DNA of 64,000 nt, from positions 1-64,000 of the forward strand of contig CALXMP010000004.1 in assembly GCA_944389505.1 (NCBI GenBank), in the 5' to 3' direction. Made by a program: the position numbers and the translations under genes. Position 1 is the stretch's first letter. Every line of letters begins with the position of its first letter. The DNA is from an uncultured Spirochaetaceae bacterium (lineage in GTDB: Bacteria > Spirochaetota > Spirochaetia > Sphaerochaetales > Sphaerochaetaceae). The notes beneath the pieces were generated by a model. It made no database searches. It was not told the DNA's origin and saw only the letters and a program-made list of their open reading frames with translations. Shown piece by piece: positions 1 to 9,838 of this stretch.

Positions 1-104
1 GCACCGAGGCTGTATTCTCCACACTTGGACCCTCTTTGTAAAGCACTTTTCGGAAAATTTTTACATTTATTTTTTATCTCTTTATTCTGTATGGAAATGA
101 TTTT

Positions 105-1766
105 TCAGGACTTACCATTCCACTTTCTATTGATCTCCTTAAGCTCATCTGTAAGGCGCTTTATTGCCCGTCCAAGCCTCTCAGCGCCCTTCTCATCAGA
201 AAGATCGGCAGAGTCCGCTCTTGCTCTTATCCTCGACACTATGCCATCGAACTCCTCCATTGCATCCCCAAGCTCGCGTAGCCTTGGTTTTATCATCTGG
301 GCGGAATGGCGTCTGAGAGGAACTGCTCCCTGCTCCGGGAACTCCTCTCCAAGGACAAAACTCTCACCGAGTTCCGGAGCATATGCTTTCACACCAAGGG
401 AAGATGAGATCATCGATGCGAAATACTGCGCTGTCTCATTCTCTCCATGCACTACGAATATGCCTCTGGGTTTTGAAGAGAAAGCAGAAGCCCATTCTAT
501 TAGGCCGTTCTTGTCTGCGTGGCCTGAGGTTCCCTTGAGTATGGCAATCTCGGCATTTACCATAATCTCCTCTCCGAAGAGATTCACTGATTCAGCACCA
601 TCCACGATCTCACGGCCCAGCGTTCCCTCAGCCTGATAGCCCACAAAGAGTATCGTTGAATCGGAGCGCCATATATTGTGCTTAAGATGATGGCGTATGC
701 GGCCTGCCTCGCACATACCGGATGAGGAGATTATCACAGCGCTCTCCTTCCTCTGATTGAGCTTCTTTGATTCCTCCGAGTCGATAACAGCAGTCAGCGA
801 TGGGAATAGGATAGGATTCACACCTTTGGCAATCATCTCTCTTGCCTCATCATCGAAGTAATCATCGCGGAGGCATGAGGCAAATACTGCGGTGGCCCGG
901 ACCGAGAGCGGGCTGTCAACGAAGACAGGTATCTCATATGGAAGAATCCTATTCTCCATGATTATCCTGAAAAGATAGAGAATCTCCTGTGTACGTCCGA
1001 CAGCGAATGATGGGATTATGAGATTACCGCCGCGCCTGAACGTCCTGTCCGTTATCTCAGCAAGTTCCTCCGCCCTCTTCCTGAGTACATCCTTCTCTGT
1101 CCCCTCTGGCTTCTCATGCAGTCTATCCCCATATGTCGATTCCATCACAGCATAGTCCGCGGTATCGAAGTATTCGGGGTTGCGCAGCATCGGTTGGTCC
1201 GTGTTCCCGATATCACCGGAGAAGACAATGGACCGCTCCTCGCCATCCTCGCTGTAGAAGATCTTCACTGATGCAGATCCGAGAAGATGTCCGGCATCGA
1301 TCATCATGAAAGATATATCGTCACGAAGGAAAGTCCGCTGGCAGTACGGCACGCTCTGGAAGAGGCCCAGTGCAGCCTCTGCATCCTCTGCCGTGTAAAG
1401 CGGCTCTACAGAAGCCCCACCCTCCCTCATCGACCTCCGTGATTTCCAGAACGCATCGCTCTCCTGGATATGTGCACTATCAAGAAGCATTATCGAGGAG
1501 AGCCTGTATGTGGCCTCGGTGGCATATACTGGGCCGCTATACCCCTCCTTCGCAAGAAGCGGGAGACGGCCTGAATGATCGATATGCGCGTGTGTAAGTA
1601 TAACTGCATCGATATCCTGGGCGGAGAACGGAAGCTCTGAGCCGGTTCTCTCCTCATCGTTTCCCTGGGCCAGTCCCAGATCGATAAGAAGCGAGAAACC
1701 ATTATGCTCAAGAAGAAAAGAGGAGCCGGTTACCATGCGGGCGGCTCCAAGAAAGGTTATCCTCAT
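105..1766 (-). CDS. beta-CASP metallo-beta-lactamase-fold RNase/hydrolase
   Basis: This 553-residue protein has the metallo-beta-lactamase fold with an inserted beta-CASP domain, the architecture of CPSF/RNase J-like RNA-processing enzymes. The zinc motif HAHIDH is at residues 59-64. Further metal ligands fit the GHLLGS and FSGDIGN segments, and the SSGMCEAGR and GTSGHAD stretches are typical of the C-terminal beta-CASP part. Length matches bacterial members without extra domains. The ATG at 1766 has an AGGAGG site four bases upstream. It lies 42 bp behind the PTS IIA-like gene on the same strand, and a strong hairpin covers its ribosome binding site, so translation may be restrained unless the RNA is processed. 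RNA as substrate is inferred from the family, not shown here. Confidence 0.85.
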   Translation of the reverse strand: MRITFLGAARMVTGSSFLLEHNGFSLLIDLGLAQGNDEERTGSELPFSAQDIDAVILTHAHIDHSGRLPLLAKEGYSGPVYATEATYRLSSIMLLDSAHIQESDAFWKSRRSMREGGASVEPLYTAEDAEAALGLFQSVPYCQRTFLRDDISFMMIDAGHLLGSASVKIFYSEDGEERSIVFSGDIGNTDQPMLRNPEYFDTADYAVMESTYGDRLHEKPEGTEKDVLRKRAEELAEITDRTFRRGGNLIIPSFAVGRTQEILYLFRIIMENRILPYEIPVFVDSPLSVRATAVFASCLRDDYFDDEAREMIAKGVNPILFPSLTAVIDSEESKKLNQRKESAVIISSSGMCEAGRIRHHLKHNIWRSDSTILFVGYQAEGTLGREIVDGAESVNLFGEEIMVNAEIAILKGTSGHADKNGLIEWASAFSSKPRGIFVVHGENETAQYFASMISSSLGVKAYAPELGESFVLGEEFPEQGAVPLRRHSAQMIKPRLRELGDAMEEFDGIVSRIRARADSADLSDEKGAERLGRAIKRLTDELKEINRKWNGKS

Positions 1767-1768
1767 AA

Positions 1769-1804
1769 AGCCCTCCTGATATGATTCTACATCAGGAAAG
1801 GGCT
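1769..1804 (-). promoter_or_regulatory. hairpin covering the ribosome binding site of the beta-CASP gene
   Basis: An inverted repeat of two blocks, AGCCCT/AGGGCT and CCTGAT/ATCAGG, closes a 10-base loop. In the minus-strand transcript the 3' arm contains the AGGAGG site of the downstream beta-CASP gene, three to four bases before its ATG. No U run follows the hairpin, so it is a poor terminator. It looks like a translational gate or an RNA-processing site between the IIA gene and the nuclease gene. Confidence 0.55.
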
Positions 1805-1808
1805 GTGT

Positions 1809-2261
1809 TCATTCAAAGAATAACTGATAGACATCATCCTTTGTCTTCGATGATAGAAGCATCCTGACAAAGAGCTGGGATGAAGCAGCCTTTGCTATCG
1901 AAGAGAGTATCTGGACATGCTCCGAGGGATTATCCTTCGGGGCAAGCACAAGGAAGAAGACCTTGGAGACATTCCCGTCAGGGCCTCCGAATGCGATAGG
2001 CAGCCTTGAGATACCGATTATGACAGAGGACTTGTCCAGACCTTCGATGCGCGCATGCGGTATGGCGATGCCATTATCCATTGCAGTAGACCCAAGAAGC
2101 TCCCTTGCCTTGACTGCCTCGGAGATCGATTTCTCCTCGGAAGGAGAGAGATTCCTCTCTTTGGCAAAGAGGGAGACAAGCTCATCGATCACGCCATTGC
2201 CATCGGCAGATGAGAGCGGGACCTTTATCAGATTCTTATCAAGCGCTTCAAGCAGTGTCAT
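1809..2261 (-). CDS. PTS IIA-like phosphocarrier/regulator (fructose/nitrogen family)
   Basis: A 150-residue EIIA domain of the fructose/PtsN type. The phosphorylatable His69 sits in the family motif GIAIPHAR, followed by the expected VIIGIS strand and a KVFFLVLAPKDNPSEH core. The start at 2261 is chosen because GGGGAGG lies seven bases upstream and because it gives the normal EIIA N-terminus; an upstream in-frame ATG at 2309 would add 16 unrelated residues. It overlaps the stop of the stress-protein gene region by a base or two, so it is translationally coupled at the distal end of the V-ATPase gene string. No EIIB or EIIC lies nearby, so a regulatory role like PtsN is more likely than sugar uptake. 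Confidence 0.82.
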   Translation of the reverse strand: MTLLEALDKNLIKVPLSSADGNGVIDELVSLFAKERNLSPSEEKSISEAVKARELLGSTAMDNGIAIPHARIEGLDKSSVIIGISRLPIAFGGPDGNVSKVFFLVLAPKDNPSEHVQILSSIAKAASSQLFVRMLLSSKTKDDVYQLFFE

Positions 2262-2262
2262 A

Positions 2263-2748
2263 TCATACCTCCCCGAATTCTTCCCAGATATCATCGGACT
2301 CACGAACAACGAGGACAGGACAAGGAGCGGTCCTCAGCATCCTGTCGTTCTCGCTCGTGAGCTCATCGCGCCTAGAGCGTATAGCATTAACAGGTCCTAT
2401 AGCAAGCATATCGATGCCATGCATCTTGATGTAATCAAGGATCACATGATGCGGCGAGCCCTCAATCACAGCAGTCACTATATCGAGATCCTTTGAGGAG
2501 GCAAGCTTCTCCGCATGCCTTATGTGCCTTGCTGCATCCTTCTTCAGATCCTCCTGGTACTCGGCCTTCTCCTGATCGACAAAGATATGGGAGCGGACCA
2601 GATCGCCTAGGGCCTTCGTATTCACGACATAGACAGCATGAAGCTCCGCACCGGTGCTTTTTGCGAGGATGATCGAATACATCAGCGCATTGATAGACCC
2701 CTCGCTGCCGTCCAGATAAACAAGTATCCTACTGTATGGCACCTTCAT
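2263..2748 (-). CDS. universal stress protein, UspA family
   Basis: A 161-residue single UspA domain. It begins YSRILVYLDGSEGSINALMYSIILA, the usual first strand and helix, and ends with PCPVLVVRE, the usual last strand. The ATP-binding pattern G-2x-G-9x-G(S/T) is not intact in the segment after AIGPVNA, so it may belong to the non-nucleotide-binding branch. Its ATG overlaps the stop of the V-ATPase D gene by four bases (ATGA), so it is translationally coupled to the ATPase operon. A function in energy stress is suggested only by this position. Confidence 0.85.
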   Translation of the reverse strand: MKVPYSRILVYLDGSEGSINALMYSIILAKSTGAELHAVYVVNTKALGDLVRSHIFVDQEKAEYQEDLKKDAARHIRHAEKLASSKDLDIVTAVIEGSPHHVILDYIKMHGIDMLAIGPVNAIRSRRDELTSENDRMLRTAPCPVLVVRESDDIWEEFGEV

Positions 2749-3380
2749 CTGCCGCCCTCCTTTGCTCTTTCCATTCTATCCTTTACGGCCTTCATAAGCA
2801 CGAAATTCTCCCTCTCGGCCTCCTCGATGCGGCCCGTGAGGTAACGCACGGTCTCCTCCCTGTCAGGGATGACGAGCTTCTCAAGGGAATTTACCTTCCT
2901 GATTGTCTTCTTGACCTCCCTTGAGAGACGCATTATCGAGACCTTGAGCTCAGCCATCTGACCCATCAGCGAGAGCGCTTCGCTGAAACGGCTCACAGCC
3001 ACCTCGCCGATCATGCTCGTTCCCTCCGGCGAGAAGAACGGGCCGGTCCCGGAAAACTCCGTAGAGACCTTCGGCAGCGCTACACCCATCACCTTCCTTG
3101 AAGAAAGCGATATAGATGATGAGATGCTGACAGCGCCTGCGAGATTCGCAACTCTCAGCCTTCCCATATGCATTATAGCATCCTGAAGCGAAGTCTCGGC
3201 ATCCTGAAGCGCCCTTTCAACCCTGTTCTGGTAATCCACGGCCTGATCGACGAGCGTAAGAAGCTCCGAGACAAGGATGGAACGCTTCTGGTCCAGGAGG
3301 TCATACCCCGTCCTGGAGAATGCCAGCTCATTCTTGATCCTCATCAGGTTGCTTCTTGTCGGTGCTATCTGCGCATTCAT
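2745..3380 (-). CDS. atpD: V-type ATP synthase subunit D (central stalk)
   Basis: This 211-residue, mostly helical protein starts with APTRSNLMRIKNELAFSRTGYDLLDQKRSILV, the diagnostic N-terminus of V/A-ATPase subunit D. D forms the long antiparallel coiled coil of the rotor shaft inside the A3B3 head, and both termini here are coiled-coil rich as expected. The length is within the family range. It follows subunit B after a two-base gap and overlaps the stress-protein gene by four bases. It is the last structural gene of the ATPase operon. Confidence 0.96.
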   Translation of the reverse strand: MNAQIAPTRSNLMRIKNELAFSRTGYDLLDQKRSILVSELLTLVDQAVDYQNRVERALQDAETSLQDAIMHMGRLRVANLAGAVSISSSISLSSRKVMGVALPKVSTEFSGTGPFFSPEGTSMIGEVAVSRFSEALSLMGQMAELKVSIMRLSREVKKTIRKVNSLEKLVIPDREETVRYLTGRIEEAERENFVLMKAVKDRMERAKEGGR

Positions 3381-3382
3381 AA

Positions 3383-4819
3383 TCAGCCCTTATAGTGCTC
3401 GGAGATTTCCTCCTCGGTCAGCCTCTGAAGCTCCTCGGAAGGAAGAAGCGAGAGCGCATCCCATGCAAGATCGAGAGTCTCCTCTATGGATCGATCCTCA
3501 TCATATGCCTGGGAGACGAACTTCTTCTCGAAGAACTCCCCGAATTCCATATAGTGATGGTCCAGCTCGGTAAGCTCCTCCTCGCCGATGACAGATGCAA
3601 GGTTCCTCACATCCTGCACATGCGAATACGAAGCGAAGAGCTGATTCGAGAGATGCGGATGATCTGCTCTGGTCATCCCTTCTCCGATTCCATCCTTCAT
3701 CAGTCTTGAGAGCGACTGGAGCGCATTGATAGGCGGATAGATTCCGCTTCCATGCATATTGCGGTCGAATACGATCTGACCTTCGGTGATGTATCCTGTA
3801 AGGTCAGGTATCGGGTGGCTTATATCATCATTGGGCATCGTCAGGATCGGAAGCTGTGTGATTGAGCCGGTTCTGCCGATGAGCTTTCCCGATCTCTCAT
3901 AGATCTCAGCAAGATTCGAATACAGATACCCAGGATAGCCCTTTCGAGAAGGAATCTCACCTCTCTGCGTCGAGATCTCCCTCAATGACTCACAGTAGTT
4001 CGTCATATCGGTCATGATGACAAGAACCTGCTTTCCGCAGTCAAAGGCAAGGTGCTCAGCAAGCGTGAGCGCTGACTTCGGGGTGATTGTCCTTTCAAGG
4101 GATGGGTCATCGGCAAGGGAGAGGAACATCGCAACGTTGTCAAGAACACCAGTCTCCTCGAAAGAGTCGATGAAGTACTTTGCGACATCGTACTTGACGC
4201 CCATAGCAGCGAATACGATTGCAAAATCGGACTTGCCTCCACGGACCTTCGCCTGGCGCACGATCTGGGCAGCAAGCTGGTTATGCTCCATACCGTTCCC
4301 TGAGAAAATCGGAAGCTTCTGCCCCTGGATAAGGGTCATCATGCCATCGATTACTGAAATACCTGTCTGGATGAAGTCCCTCGGGTACTCACGGGCAGTA
4401 GGATTCATCGGTGTGCCATTGACATCGCGCTCATCGGATGATGCGGGAACAGCTGCCCCATCGCGGCTCTTTCCCAGTCCGTTCATGACGCGTCCAAGCA
4501 TCTTCTCGGAGACACCGAGCGTAAGAGGCTCTCCGAGGAAGTGCATCTTCGTGCCAGGAAGGGAGAGCCCATCTGTTCCCTCAAAGCACTGCACGCATAC
4601 AGCCTCATCGGAGGTATCGAGAACCTGACCCGACCTTATCGATCCATCTGGAGCTACTATCTCAACAAGCTCACCATACCCTACCGGATGCGTATTACGC
4701 ATATATACAAGCGGGCCATCGATCTTCGATGCGCCTCTGTACTCACGACCGGAGAGAAGAGCCTTCTCGCTGTTCCGCAGAAGCGAATCCCTATCATTTG
4801 CCATAGTATCACTCATCAT
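3383..4819 (-). CDS. atpB: V-type ATP synthase subunit B (non-catalytic)
   Basis: A 478-residue B subunit of the V1 head. It carries the degenerate, non-catalytic nucleotide-site loop SGNGMEHN in place of a Walker A motif, followed by [21 protein letters not shown] and the [11 protein letters not shown] stretch typical of B subunits. Two ATG codons occur in tandem at the start, with GGGGAG five bases upstream; a third ATG five codons in is also possible. It overlaps the end of the A gene by 11 bases. B alternates with A in the hexameric head and contributes arginine contacts to the catalytic sites. Confidence 0.97.
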   Translation of the reverse strand: MMSDTMANDRDSLLRNSEKALLSGREYRGASKIDGPLVYMRNTHPVGYGELVEIVAPDGSIRSGQVLDTSDEAVCVQCFEGTDGLSLPGTKMHFLGEPLTLGVSEKMLGRVMNGLGKSRDGAAVPASSDERDVNGTPMNPTAREYPRDFIQTGISVIDGMMTLIQGQKLPIFSGNGMEHNQLAAQIVRQAKVRGGKSDFAIVFAAMGVKYDVAKYFIDSFEETGVLDNVAMFLSLADDPSLERTITPKSALTLAEHLAFDCGKQVLVIMTDMTNYCESLREISTQRGEIPSRKGYPGYLYSNLAEIYERSGKLIGRTGSITQLPILTMPNDDISHPIPDLTGYITEGQIVFDRNMHGSGIYPPINALQSLSRLMKDGIGEGMTRADHPHLSNQLFASYSHVQDVRNLASVIGEEELTELDHHYMEFGEFFEKKFVSQAYDEDRSIEETLDLAWDALSLLPSEELQRLTEEEISEHYKG

Positions 4820-6590
4820 ATAAGCTCCCCAGCTGCATCATCGACCTCTCGAGCTTAAGCTCAAGCTTATCGATATCATCGGCGCTGTCATTGGAAACGG
4901 TGAATCTCATCTTCGCGATATCCTGGACAACCTGCAGCCTCCTGACCTTCACGAGCGGAACACCTTTCGATATAGCCTCGCTTCCAAGATCGTAGTAATG
5001 GAGGATAACTCCAAGCATCTTCACCTGCTTCTCGACAGAGCAGTACCTGTCGATATCATCAAAGGCATTCTGCTGGAGGAAAGCAGTCTTGAAGAGAGAG
5101 CATACCTCAAGTATGAAATTCTGCGAGTCAGGAAGGGCATCAGGGCCGACAAGCTTCACGATCTGCTGGAGCCTTACCTCCTTCTGCAGAAGCTCCATTA
5201 TCCTTCTTCTGTTCTCGGACCATTTGTCCTGGCTGTGGCCATTCCACCAGTCACGGACCTCATCGACATACTCCGAATAGCTGTCGAGCCATGAGATCGC
5301 AGGATAGTGGCGGGCAGATGCAAGAGATCTGTCAAGGCCCCAGAACGCCCTCACGAAACGCTTGGTATGCTGTGTCACAGGCTCGGAGAAATCTCCGCCA
5401 GGAGGAGAGACCGCTCCGATAACGGATACAGAACCATCACCACCGGAAAGGGTCTTCATATGGCCAGCCCTCTCATAGAACTGGGCAATCCTCGTCGGCA
5501 GGTATGCAGGGAATCCCTCCTCTGCTGGCATCTCCTCCATGCGCCCGGAAAGCTCACGGAGAGCCTCCGCCCATCGTGACGTACTATCTGCCATGATCGC
5601 AACATTGTATCCCATATCGCGGTAGTACTCAGCCATTGTGATACCTGTATAGATCGATGCCTCTCTGGCCGATACAGGCATGTTGGATGTATTCGCGATG
5701 AGGACTGTGCGCTGCATGAGCGAGAGCCCTGTGCGCGGATCTATCAGGTTCGGGAACTCACGGAGAACGTCCGTCATCTCATTGCCGCGTTCGCCGCAGC
5801 CGATATACACGATTATATCCGCATCGCACCACTGTGCGATTGAGTGCTGCGTCATCGTCTTTCCCGTACCGAATCCACCGGGGATGGCGACAGTACCGCC
5901 CTTTGAAAGCGGGAAGAGCGTATCGATGACCCTCAGTCCTGTGATGAGAGGCACCTTGAGATCGAGATGATCGGCCACTGGCCTAGGAACACGGATCGGC
6001 CAGTGCTGTATCATCGTAAGAGGATAGCTCTTACCGCTCTCATCCTCGATCTGGGCAATCGTATCGGTAACCTTGTAATCGCCCTCGGCAGCTATGCTTG
6101 TGATAGTAAGCTCACCCTTGAATGCTGGCGGTACCATTATCCTATGCTCGACACGCTCCGTCTCCTGGACCGTACCGAACACAGAGCCGCGCGAGATCTT
6201 GCTTCCGACCTCTGCTGAAGGCACGAAATGCCATAGCTTATCATGGCTGACGGCAGGGACCTCGATGCCCTTGCCTATGAAATCCCCGGAGAGTGTCCTG
6301 ATCTCCTCAAGCGGTCTCTGGATACCGTCATATATATTCCCGATAAGCCCAGGACCAAGCTCGACCGAAAGGCTCATTCCAGATCCGTAGACATTATCAC
6401 CAGGGGCAATGCCTGTAGCATCCTCGTAGACCTGTACTGTAGCTCTATCCCCGTCAAGCTTGACGATCTCTCCTACGATGCGCATATCAGAGACATGCAC
6501 AAGCTCCATCATCATAGCATCGGTAATGCCGCTGATGGTCAGGACAGGACCGTTTACGCGCTTAACCTTACCTACTATTCTCTCTTGCAT
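4809..6590 (-). CDS. atpA: V-type ATP synthase subunit A (catalytic)
   Basis: A 593-residue catalytic subunit. It shows the N-terminal beta barrel, the A-specific non-homologous insert around residues 110-190, the Walker A loop GGFGTGKT at 238-245 and the [17 protein letters not shown] segment characteristic of V/A-type A subunits. It hydrolyses or makes ATP and couples to the rotor. The gene overlaps the 3' end of the E gene by 23 bases and the 5' end of B by 11, so translation is probably coupled. Length and motifs are complete, with no sign of damage. Confidence 0.98.
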   Translation of the reverse strand: MQERIVGKVKRVNGPVLTISGITDAMMMELVHVSDMRIVGEIVKLDGDRATVQVYEDATGIAPGDNVYGSGMSLSVELGPGLIGNIYDGIQRPLEEIRTLSGDFIGKGIEVPAVSHDKLWHFVPSAEVGSKISRGSVFGTVQETERVEHRIMVPPAFKGELTITSIAAEGDYKVTDTIAQIEDESGKSYPLTMIQHWPIRVPRPVADHLDLKVPLITGLRVIDTLFPLSKGGTVAIPGGFGTGKTMTQHSIAQWCDADIIVYIGCGERGNEMTDVLREFPNLIDPRTGLSLMQRTVLIANTSNMPVSAREASIYTGITMAEYYRDMGYNVAIMADSTSRWAEALRELSGRMEEMPAEEGFPAYLPTRIAQFYERAGHMKTLSGGDGSVSVIGAVSPPGGDFSEPVTQHTKRFVRAFWGLDRSLASARHYPAISWLDSYSEYVDEVRDWWNGHSQDKWSENRRRIMELLQKEVRLQQIVKLVGPDALPDSQNFILEVCSLFKTAFLQQNAFDDIDRYCSVEKQVKMLGVILHYYDLGSEAISKGVPLVKVRRLQVVQDIAKMRFTVSNDSADDIDKLELKLERSMMQLGSLYDE

Positions 6591-7194
6591 TTTCTTCCTG
6601 CACTATTCTCTTGATATCCCTCTGATACCGTCTGATCCTCACCCCGAGCTGGTTATTGTATGAGACCTTGCCATCCATTGACGAAAGCATCACACCCGCG
6701 CCGCTTATCCTGACAGGATCGATGGTGAGATTCACCTCAGCACCTGTAAGATCGAGAACCTTCTTCTCGGCTCTCTGCAGGATCTCATCGGTAACAGGAG
6801 TCCTGACGGAGAAGGCGACCTTTGCATCCTTCCTGTCAAGACCGATGGCAGCCTCTGCAATCCAGTCAACGATCACATCGCTGAATCCGGGCTCGCCCAT
6901 CCTCTTATCGATCCGTCTCTCCACCTCAGCCATGATCTCCTTATAGGAGGAATCAAGGTTCTTCAGCTCGGAGAGCCTATCGATATTCCTCTTCGCGCTC
7001 TCCTCCCTGAGCTTTATCTGCTCAAGGCGCAGAGCATAGGACTTCTCGGCAGAAGTTCTCTCCTTCTCAGCCCGCTTCCCGCCTTCGCTGATGATACTGG
7101 CAGCTTCCTCATTGGCCTTGCCTATGATCGCATCTGCCTTCTTCCTGGCATCATCGAGTATGCCTCTGATGAGGGGATTCTCTTCACTGGTCAT
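6568..7194 (-). CDS. atpE: V-type ATP synthase subunit E (peripheral stalk)
   Basis: A 208-residue protein with a long charged, alanine-rich coiled coil over residues 10-90, starting with ARKKADAIIGKANEEAASII, and a globular C-terminal domain ending in GVRIRRYQRDIKRIV. This is the plan of the E subunit, which forms the peripheral stalk with the small G/H subunit. It overlaps subunit F by an ATGA junction and subunit A by 23 bases. The assignment rests on architecture and operon position because E sequences diverge quickly. Confidence 0.9.
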   Translation of the reverse strand: MTSEENPLIRGILDDARKKADAIIGKANEEAASIISEGGKRAEKERTSAEKSYALRLEQIKLREESAKRNIDRLSELKNLDSSYKEIMAEVERRIDKRMGEPGFSDVIVDWIAEAAIGLDRKDAKVAFSVRTPVTDEILQRAEKKVLDLTGAEVNLTIDPVRISGAGVMLSSMDGKVSYNNQLGVRIRRYQRDIKRIVQEENARENSR

Positions 7195-7490
7195 AGAGAC
7201 ACTCCTATAGCTTCATTTACCAGCTCCCTGAGATCAGGCCCCTTCTCCCCGCCAGGAGATGGAATCTCCACGACAAGCGGGAATGTTTCAGAGAAAAGGA
7301 ATCTGTCAACCGTGCTGCGGATCATTCCGGCAGCTGCGGATGTGATGATTATGACAGCATGCTCCTTGTCCTCCAGAGCCTTATCCCATGCGGCCCTTGC
7401 CTCAGCCTCTGTCGAAACGGCAATGCCGTTGACACCTACGAGGGAGAAGCCCAGGACCGTATCGGAATCACCGATAACAAAATATTCCAT
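7191..7490 (-). CDS. atpF: V-type ATP synthase subunit F (rotor regulatory)
   Basis: A 99-residue protein starting MEYFVIGDSDTVLGFSLVGVNGIAV, the typical first strand and loop of V-ATPase F, then an alternating alpha/beta pattern with AVIIITSAAA and PLVVEIPSPGG. F binds the D shaft and modulates rotation and coupling. Length is normal for the family. It lies three bases after the K gene and overlaps E by four bases. Confidence 0.94.
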   Translation of the reverse strand: MEYFVIGDSDTVLGFSLVGVNGIAVSTEAEARAAWDKALEDKEHAVIIITSAAAGMIRSTVDRFLFSETFPLVVEIPSPGGEKGPDLRELVNEAIGVSL

Positions 7491-7493
7491 ATC

Positions 7494-7838
7494 TCATGCG
7501 TTGCCGAGAATCATCAGGGCTGTAATGAATCCAAAGACGACGAGACCTTCCGCAAGAGCGATGAAGATAAGTGCGTTCGTTGCGATCTCCGGCTTCTCGG
7601 AGATAGCACCCATAGCAGCAGATCCTACATTTGATATAGCCATTCCTGCACCGATTGCGCCGAAGCCGAAGGCAAGAGCCGCTGCGAAGCAGACCCATGC
7701 TGTATTGCTGTCTCCATTCTGGACAGCATCAGCTGCAGCTGAAAGAGTCGGAGTGAAGATGAATGCGGTTGCTGCAAGCAGCACAAGCGTGAACACAAGC
7801 GAAAGACCGATCTTTCTCTTGAATGCGTATGCGGTCAT
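7494..7838 (-). CDS. atpK: V-type ATP synthase subunit K (membrane rotor ring), single hairpin with leader
   Basis: A 114-residue proteolipid. Residues 8-29 form a hydrophobic leader ending near PTLSAAA, which looks like a cleavable signal. Two membrane helices follow at about 45-70 (with a GxGxG-rich FGFGAIGAG stretch) and 85-111. The ion-carrying carboxylate is Glu97 in ALAEGLV. It therefore builds a ring from single hairpins, as recalled for Thermus, not the four-helix duplicated form of Enterococcus NtpK. No obvious extra sodium ligand is seen next to Glu97, so a proton-type site is the simpler inference. It sits between subunits I and F. Confidence 0.93.
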   Translation of the reverse strand: MTAYAFKRKIGLSLVFTLVLLAATAFIFTPTLSAAADAVQNGDSNTAWVCFAAALAFGFGAIGAGMAISNVGSAAMGAISEKPEIATNALIFIALAEGLVVFGFITALMILGNA

Positions 7839-7855
7839 ATGTTGACCCTCCTATA

Positions 7856-9838
7856 TCAATCGGACACGATCCTGCTTCTGAGCCCGACAGGCTCGAAAGC
7901 GATTCCGTGACCGGTAAAATACTTAGTGAAGAACTCGTAATAGTTGAGCCTGAGGGACTGGATTCCAGCGGACATGCCCTCAAGGACTATGACGAGCACA
8001 TTGCCCAGAAGAGCAATGATGACGAATGCTATTGCGTTCCCAGGAAGAGCGGCAAGCTGGTAGAACGCCATCATCAGCGATGCATGCGCTATTCCAAGGC
8101 CTGCGACTCTCATGAACGAGAGCGTATTCGAAAGAAGTCCGGAGAAGATCTCGAGGACCTCAACCAGGAACTCCATTACAGTACTCAGGATAAGGTGGGA
8201 GATTGTTCCTGCATCCTGTCCCTTATGCTTCTTGATAATGAACTCCAGAGGTTCCTTGACCAGGATAAGGACAAGGCAGAACGCAATCAGCGGCATGAAC
8301 CAAGGAGCGGACGGGAATACCCTGTATCCTGACCTGACGAATCCATATGCAAACCATATACCGGCTGCATACAGCACACCGCCCACGATTCCGTTCTTAT
8401 CGAAGACAAGCTCAATATAGCGCTTCTTCCTGAAAAGATTTATCCAGTTGAGGAAAAGCCCCAGGTATATGACACCGATACCGAAGAAGATCGTGATGGC
8501 GAGGATGTCATAGACTGAGTTTATGAGCCCTGGCACAGGCTCTCCCTCCACGACTGCATCGAATGGGAACCATAGCGCCGGTATCTGCAGGCCGAAGAGA
8601 GATCCGAATAGAAGTCCTCCGACCATCGATGCAGGCCCAAGGTATATGAGGAGCGTGCAGAGGTATCTTGATAAAAGACCGTCCTTCATCTCCGGATGCT
8701 TCCTGTATACAGCGCTTCCAATAAGACCGACGAGGAGAAGAACCAATCCCTGGCCGACATCCGCGAACATGAGCATGAACATAAGCATGTATGCTACGGC
8801 GGTGAACGGCGTTGGATTGATCGATCCGTACTCAGGCGTATTGTAATTGTCGACCATGCGCTGGAAAGGCCTCAGTATCTTCGGGGACTTCATAGCGACA
8901 GGAACCTCATCGCGCGGGATCGAATCGGCATCCGTCCATTCGACTATCGATACACCCTTCGTCGTCTCATAGATTATTCTGGAGATATCATCGGCATACT
9001 CTGCAGGCACCCAGCCCGAGAAGAGCGTCGTATTCTTCGTATATGAGAAGCACGACTCAACATGCTCACAGAGCTCATGAACACGGACATTCGTCCACAT
9101 CGGAATAAGCTTGTCACTGCTTTCAAGGATCTTTGACTTCGCATCTTCCGAAAGCTCTCCCAGCTTCTGCTGTATCTCCACAGACAGGGCCTTGGCCTTG
9201 CCAAGCGCCTCCGGAAGCGCATTCTTCTGTGTCTCCGGATCGGGACTCTCTGCCCACCCGAACTTATCCATCAGGTCCGATATGCGCTGCGAATCACGGC
9301 GGAATGTGAGCGAGATATATGGCTCAGCATCGAAAAGGTAGATGCCATCGATAAGCTGCAGTCTCGAAAGAAGATCCTTGACAGATCCATGGGTGATCGT
9401 ACCGGTGCGGAGGTCTAGATACTCATTCTTACCCTCTGCCGCATAGCGCTGTATCTCAGAGTAGCTCAGAAGCTTCTCATTGAGCTCCTTCTGCTCCGCT
9501 CTTATCGTCTGGAGAGAACCGGAAAGCCTATCCAGGAATCTCCTATAACCTTCCATATCAAGCGGAGGAAGCTGATCGATATCCACACTCTCGATATCTG
9601 GAAGAGGAATGCCCGCTTCCCTCATGAGCGTCTCGATTCTGACTCTGGCATCGGTAAGAGCCGCACGCGGAACGGATGATGAATGGGATGAAAGCCGGGA
9701 CATCTTATCCGCAGGGAGCGCATCGATATGGACGAACTCCATGACGCCCTTCCTGAGAAGCGCACGTACAACGCTGTCTCTATCGTTCTCCATGACAACC
9801 GCAGTAAGCATCTTCATCTTCTGGGTAAACATGCTCAT
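7856..9838 (-). CDS. atpI: V-type ATP synthase subunit I (membrane stator)
   Basis: A 660-residue I/a subunit. The N-terminal half, to about residue 330, is cytoplasmic with coiled-coil segments. The C-terminal half has around seven membrane helices, beginning near TPFTAVAYMLMFMLMFADVGQG and ending near NAIAFVIIALLGNVLVIVLEGMSAGIQSLRLNYYEFFTKYF. That last stretch, with its arginine, is the conserved ion-path region. I forms the two half-channels and anchors the peripheral stalk. It overlaps the C gene by an ATGA junction. Confidence 0.96.
   Translation of the reverse strand: MSMFTQKMKMLTAVVMENDRDSVVRALLRKGVMEFVHIDALPADKMSRLSSHSSSVPRAALTDARVRIETLMREAGIPLPDIESVDIDQLPPLDMEGYRRFLDRLSGSLQTIRAEQKELNEKLLSYSEIQRYAAEGKNEYLDLRTGTITHGSVKDLLSRLQLIDGIYLFDAEPYISLTFRRDSQRISDLMDKFGWAESPDPETQKNALPEALGKAKALSVEIQQKLGELSEDAKSKILESSDKLIPMWTNVRVHELCEHVESCFSYTKNTTLFSGWVPAEYADDISRIIYETTKGVSIVEWTDADSIPRDEVPVAMKSPKILRPFQRMVDNYNTPEYGSINPTPFTAVAYMLMFMLMFADVGQGLVLLLVGLIGSAVYRKHPEMKDGLLSRYLCTLLIYLGPASMVGGLLFGSLFGLQIPALWFPFDAVVEGEPVPGLINSVYDILAITIFFGIGVIYLGLFLNWINLFRKKRYIELVFDKNGIVGGVLYAAGIWFAYGFVRSGYRVFPSAPWFMPLIAFCLVLILVKEPLEFIIKKHKGQDAGTISHLILSTVMEFLVEVLEIFSGLLSNTLSFMRVAGLGIAHASLMMAFYQLAALPGNAIAFVIIALLGNVLVIVLEGMSAGIQSLRLNYYEFFTKYFTGHGIAFEPVGLRSRIVSD

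Noticed and set aside
25-636. A 203-residue frame on the plus strand at the left end.
   Set aside because: It lies antisense to the beta-CASP gene, has no ribosome binding site and has the composition of an antisense shadow.
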